Of a stretch of 7,383 nucleotides of DNA, positions 7,168 to 7,383 are shown in pieces. The position numbers were made by a program, and so were the translations under genes. The notes under the pieces were generated by a model. That model worked only from the letters and a program-made list of their open reading frames with translations. It was not told the DNA's origin and did not search any database. Each line of letters opens with the position of its first letter. Positions within the stretch are counted from its first letter, which is position 1. Location: positions 1 through 7,383 of the forward strand of contig JBKPCR010000202.1 in assembly GCA_046727435.1 (NCBI GenBank), given 5' to 3'. This DNA comes from CAVPRW01 sp046727435 [NCBI: bacterium]. Its GTDB lineage: Bacteria > Tectomicrobia > Entotheonellia > J063.

Positions 7168-7209
7168 CTTTCTGCGTGCGCCAGCACGCCGTTGCAGGCT
7201 TTCAGAAAG
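7168..7209 (+). promoter_or_regulatory. Structured leader upstream of the E1 alpha ribosome site
   Basis: A six-pair GC-rich hairpin (GCGTGC / GCACGC, 7174-7179 and 7184-7189, four-base loop) is enclosed by a six-pair outer stem CTTTCT (7168-7173) with AGAAAG (7204-7209). The outer stem takes in the first bases of the AAAGGAGG ribosome site. No known riboswitch class is recognised. Confidence 0.35.
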
Positions 7210-7218
7210 GAGGGGTCG

Positions 7219-7383
7219 ATGCCCCTGGATGGACACCTCTTAGAACGACTCTTGACCACCATGATCCGTATTCGACGCTTCGATGAGCGAGTGACTGAAC
7301 TCTTCAAGGCCGGTCACGTCAAGGGCACGGCCCATAGCTATGTTGGCGAAGAAGCCATGGCCACCGGGGCCTGTGCCAACCTG
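7219..7383 (+). CDS. Thiamine-diphosphate 2-oxoacid dehydrogenase E1 alpha subunit (pyruvate/acetoin/branched-chain type), N-terminal part
   Basis: Only the first 55 residues are in the window; the frame is open at the right edge. They match the start of E1 alpha subunits of pyruvate, acetoin or branched-chain 2-oxoacid dehydrogenase complexes: LLTTMIRIRRFDERVTELF (11-29) is the usual N-terminal helix, followed by KGTAHSYVGEEAMATGACA (35-53), the family's G-x-x-H-x-x-x-G-(Q/E)-E-A motif that begins the ThDP-binding domain. The complex oxidatively decarboxylates a 2-oxoacid and passes the acyl group to E2 lipoate. The ATG follows AAAGGAGG (7206-7213) with a five-base spacer, one of the strongest ribosome sites here. 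The fragment cannot tell pdhA from acoA or bkdA; the following genes (E1 beta, E2) would decide. It is divergent from trpC and metabolically unrelated. Confidence 0.85.
   Translation, partial: MPLDGHLLERLLTTMIRIRRFDERVTELFKAGHVKGTAHSYVGEEAMATGACANL

Larger units (their letters stand above)
6874..7218. other. Divergent intergenic control region
   Basis: These 345 bases separate trpC (minus) from the E1 alpha gene (plus). From left to right they hold the trp leader (6874-6948), the trp promoter, the MITE-like element, about 60 bases in which I see no motif (7077-7115 in particular), a possible E1 alpha promoter and its structured leader. No tRNA, T-box, TRAP-type GAG/UAG repeat series or intrinsic terminator was seen. 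No protein-coding gene is supported in it. Confidence 0.6.

Noticed and set aside
7080-7286. A 68-codon plus-strand frame running into the E1 alpha gene
   Set aside because: It is out of frame with E1 alpha, has no ribosome site at its ATG and no recognisable protein features.
1-7383. CRISPR arrays, tRNA or rRNA genes, phage or defence genes
   Set aside because: No regularly spaced repeats, no cloverleaf-like segments and no such protein families were seen; apart from 6874-7218 the window is almost fully occupied by biosynthetic genes.

Overview
This is a GC-rich bacterial stretch made almost entirely of amino-acid biosynthesis genes packed on the minus strand. Read in the direction of transcription they are trpC, trpF, trpB, trpA, leuD, leuB, asd and mtnP (mtnP runs off the left edge). 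One divergent gene starts on the plus strand at the right edge: the N-terminus of an E1 alpha subunit of a thiamine-diphosphate 2-oxoacid dehydrogenase. Every protein is a clear family member with its key residues intact. Tight packing, Shine-Dalgarno sequences and sigma70-type promoters suggest a Gram-negative bacterium. The leu-asd-trp grouping recalls the leuCDB-asd...trpFBA neighbourhoods of proteobacteria, but I cannot fix the lineage; a deep proteobacterium-like or NC10-like uncultured lineage is only a guess.

Layout. (1) 1-648: mtnP, methylthioadenosine phosphorylase, C-terminus missing. (2) 645-1661 asd, 1674-2744 leuB and 2741-3262 leuD, joined by ATGA overlaps or a 12-base gap. (3) A 75-base gap after trpA holds a good promoter (TTGACG, 17 bases, TATATT) whose -35 box overlaps the trpA stop codon, so leuD-leuB-asd-mtnP can be its own transcription unit. 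(4) 3338-6873: trpA, trpB, trpF and trpC, with an 11-base trpF/trpB overlap and a 38-base trpC/trpF overlap. (5) 6874-7218: a divergent control region with the trp promoter (TTGACG, 18 bases, TACAAT), a 69-base MITE-like element with 17-base inverted ends and an 8-base target duplication, and the weaker promoter and structured leader of the E1 alpha gene.

How the genes work together. TrpF, TrpC and TrpAB carry out the last steps from phosphoribosylanthranilate to tryptophan; trpE, trpG and trpD are not here. LeuD and LeuB serve leucine synthesis, but the large isomerase subunit leuC is not here. Asd makes aspartate semialdehyde for lysine, threonine and methionine, and MtnP recovers methylthioadenosine derived from S-adenosylmethionine, so the last two genes touch methionine at its entry and salvage ends.

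The coding content is ordinary; no new enzyme system or defence locus is visible. The parts most worth a second look are non-coding or at gene junctions: the MITE-like insertion between the divergent promoters, a small perfect palindrome inside the 3' end of trpF that adds a tail to TrpF and can pair with the trpB ribosome binding site, and the promoter built on the trpA stop codon.
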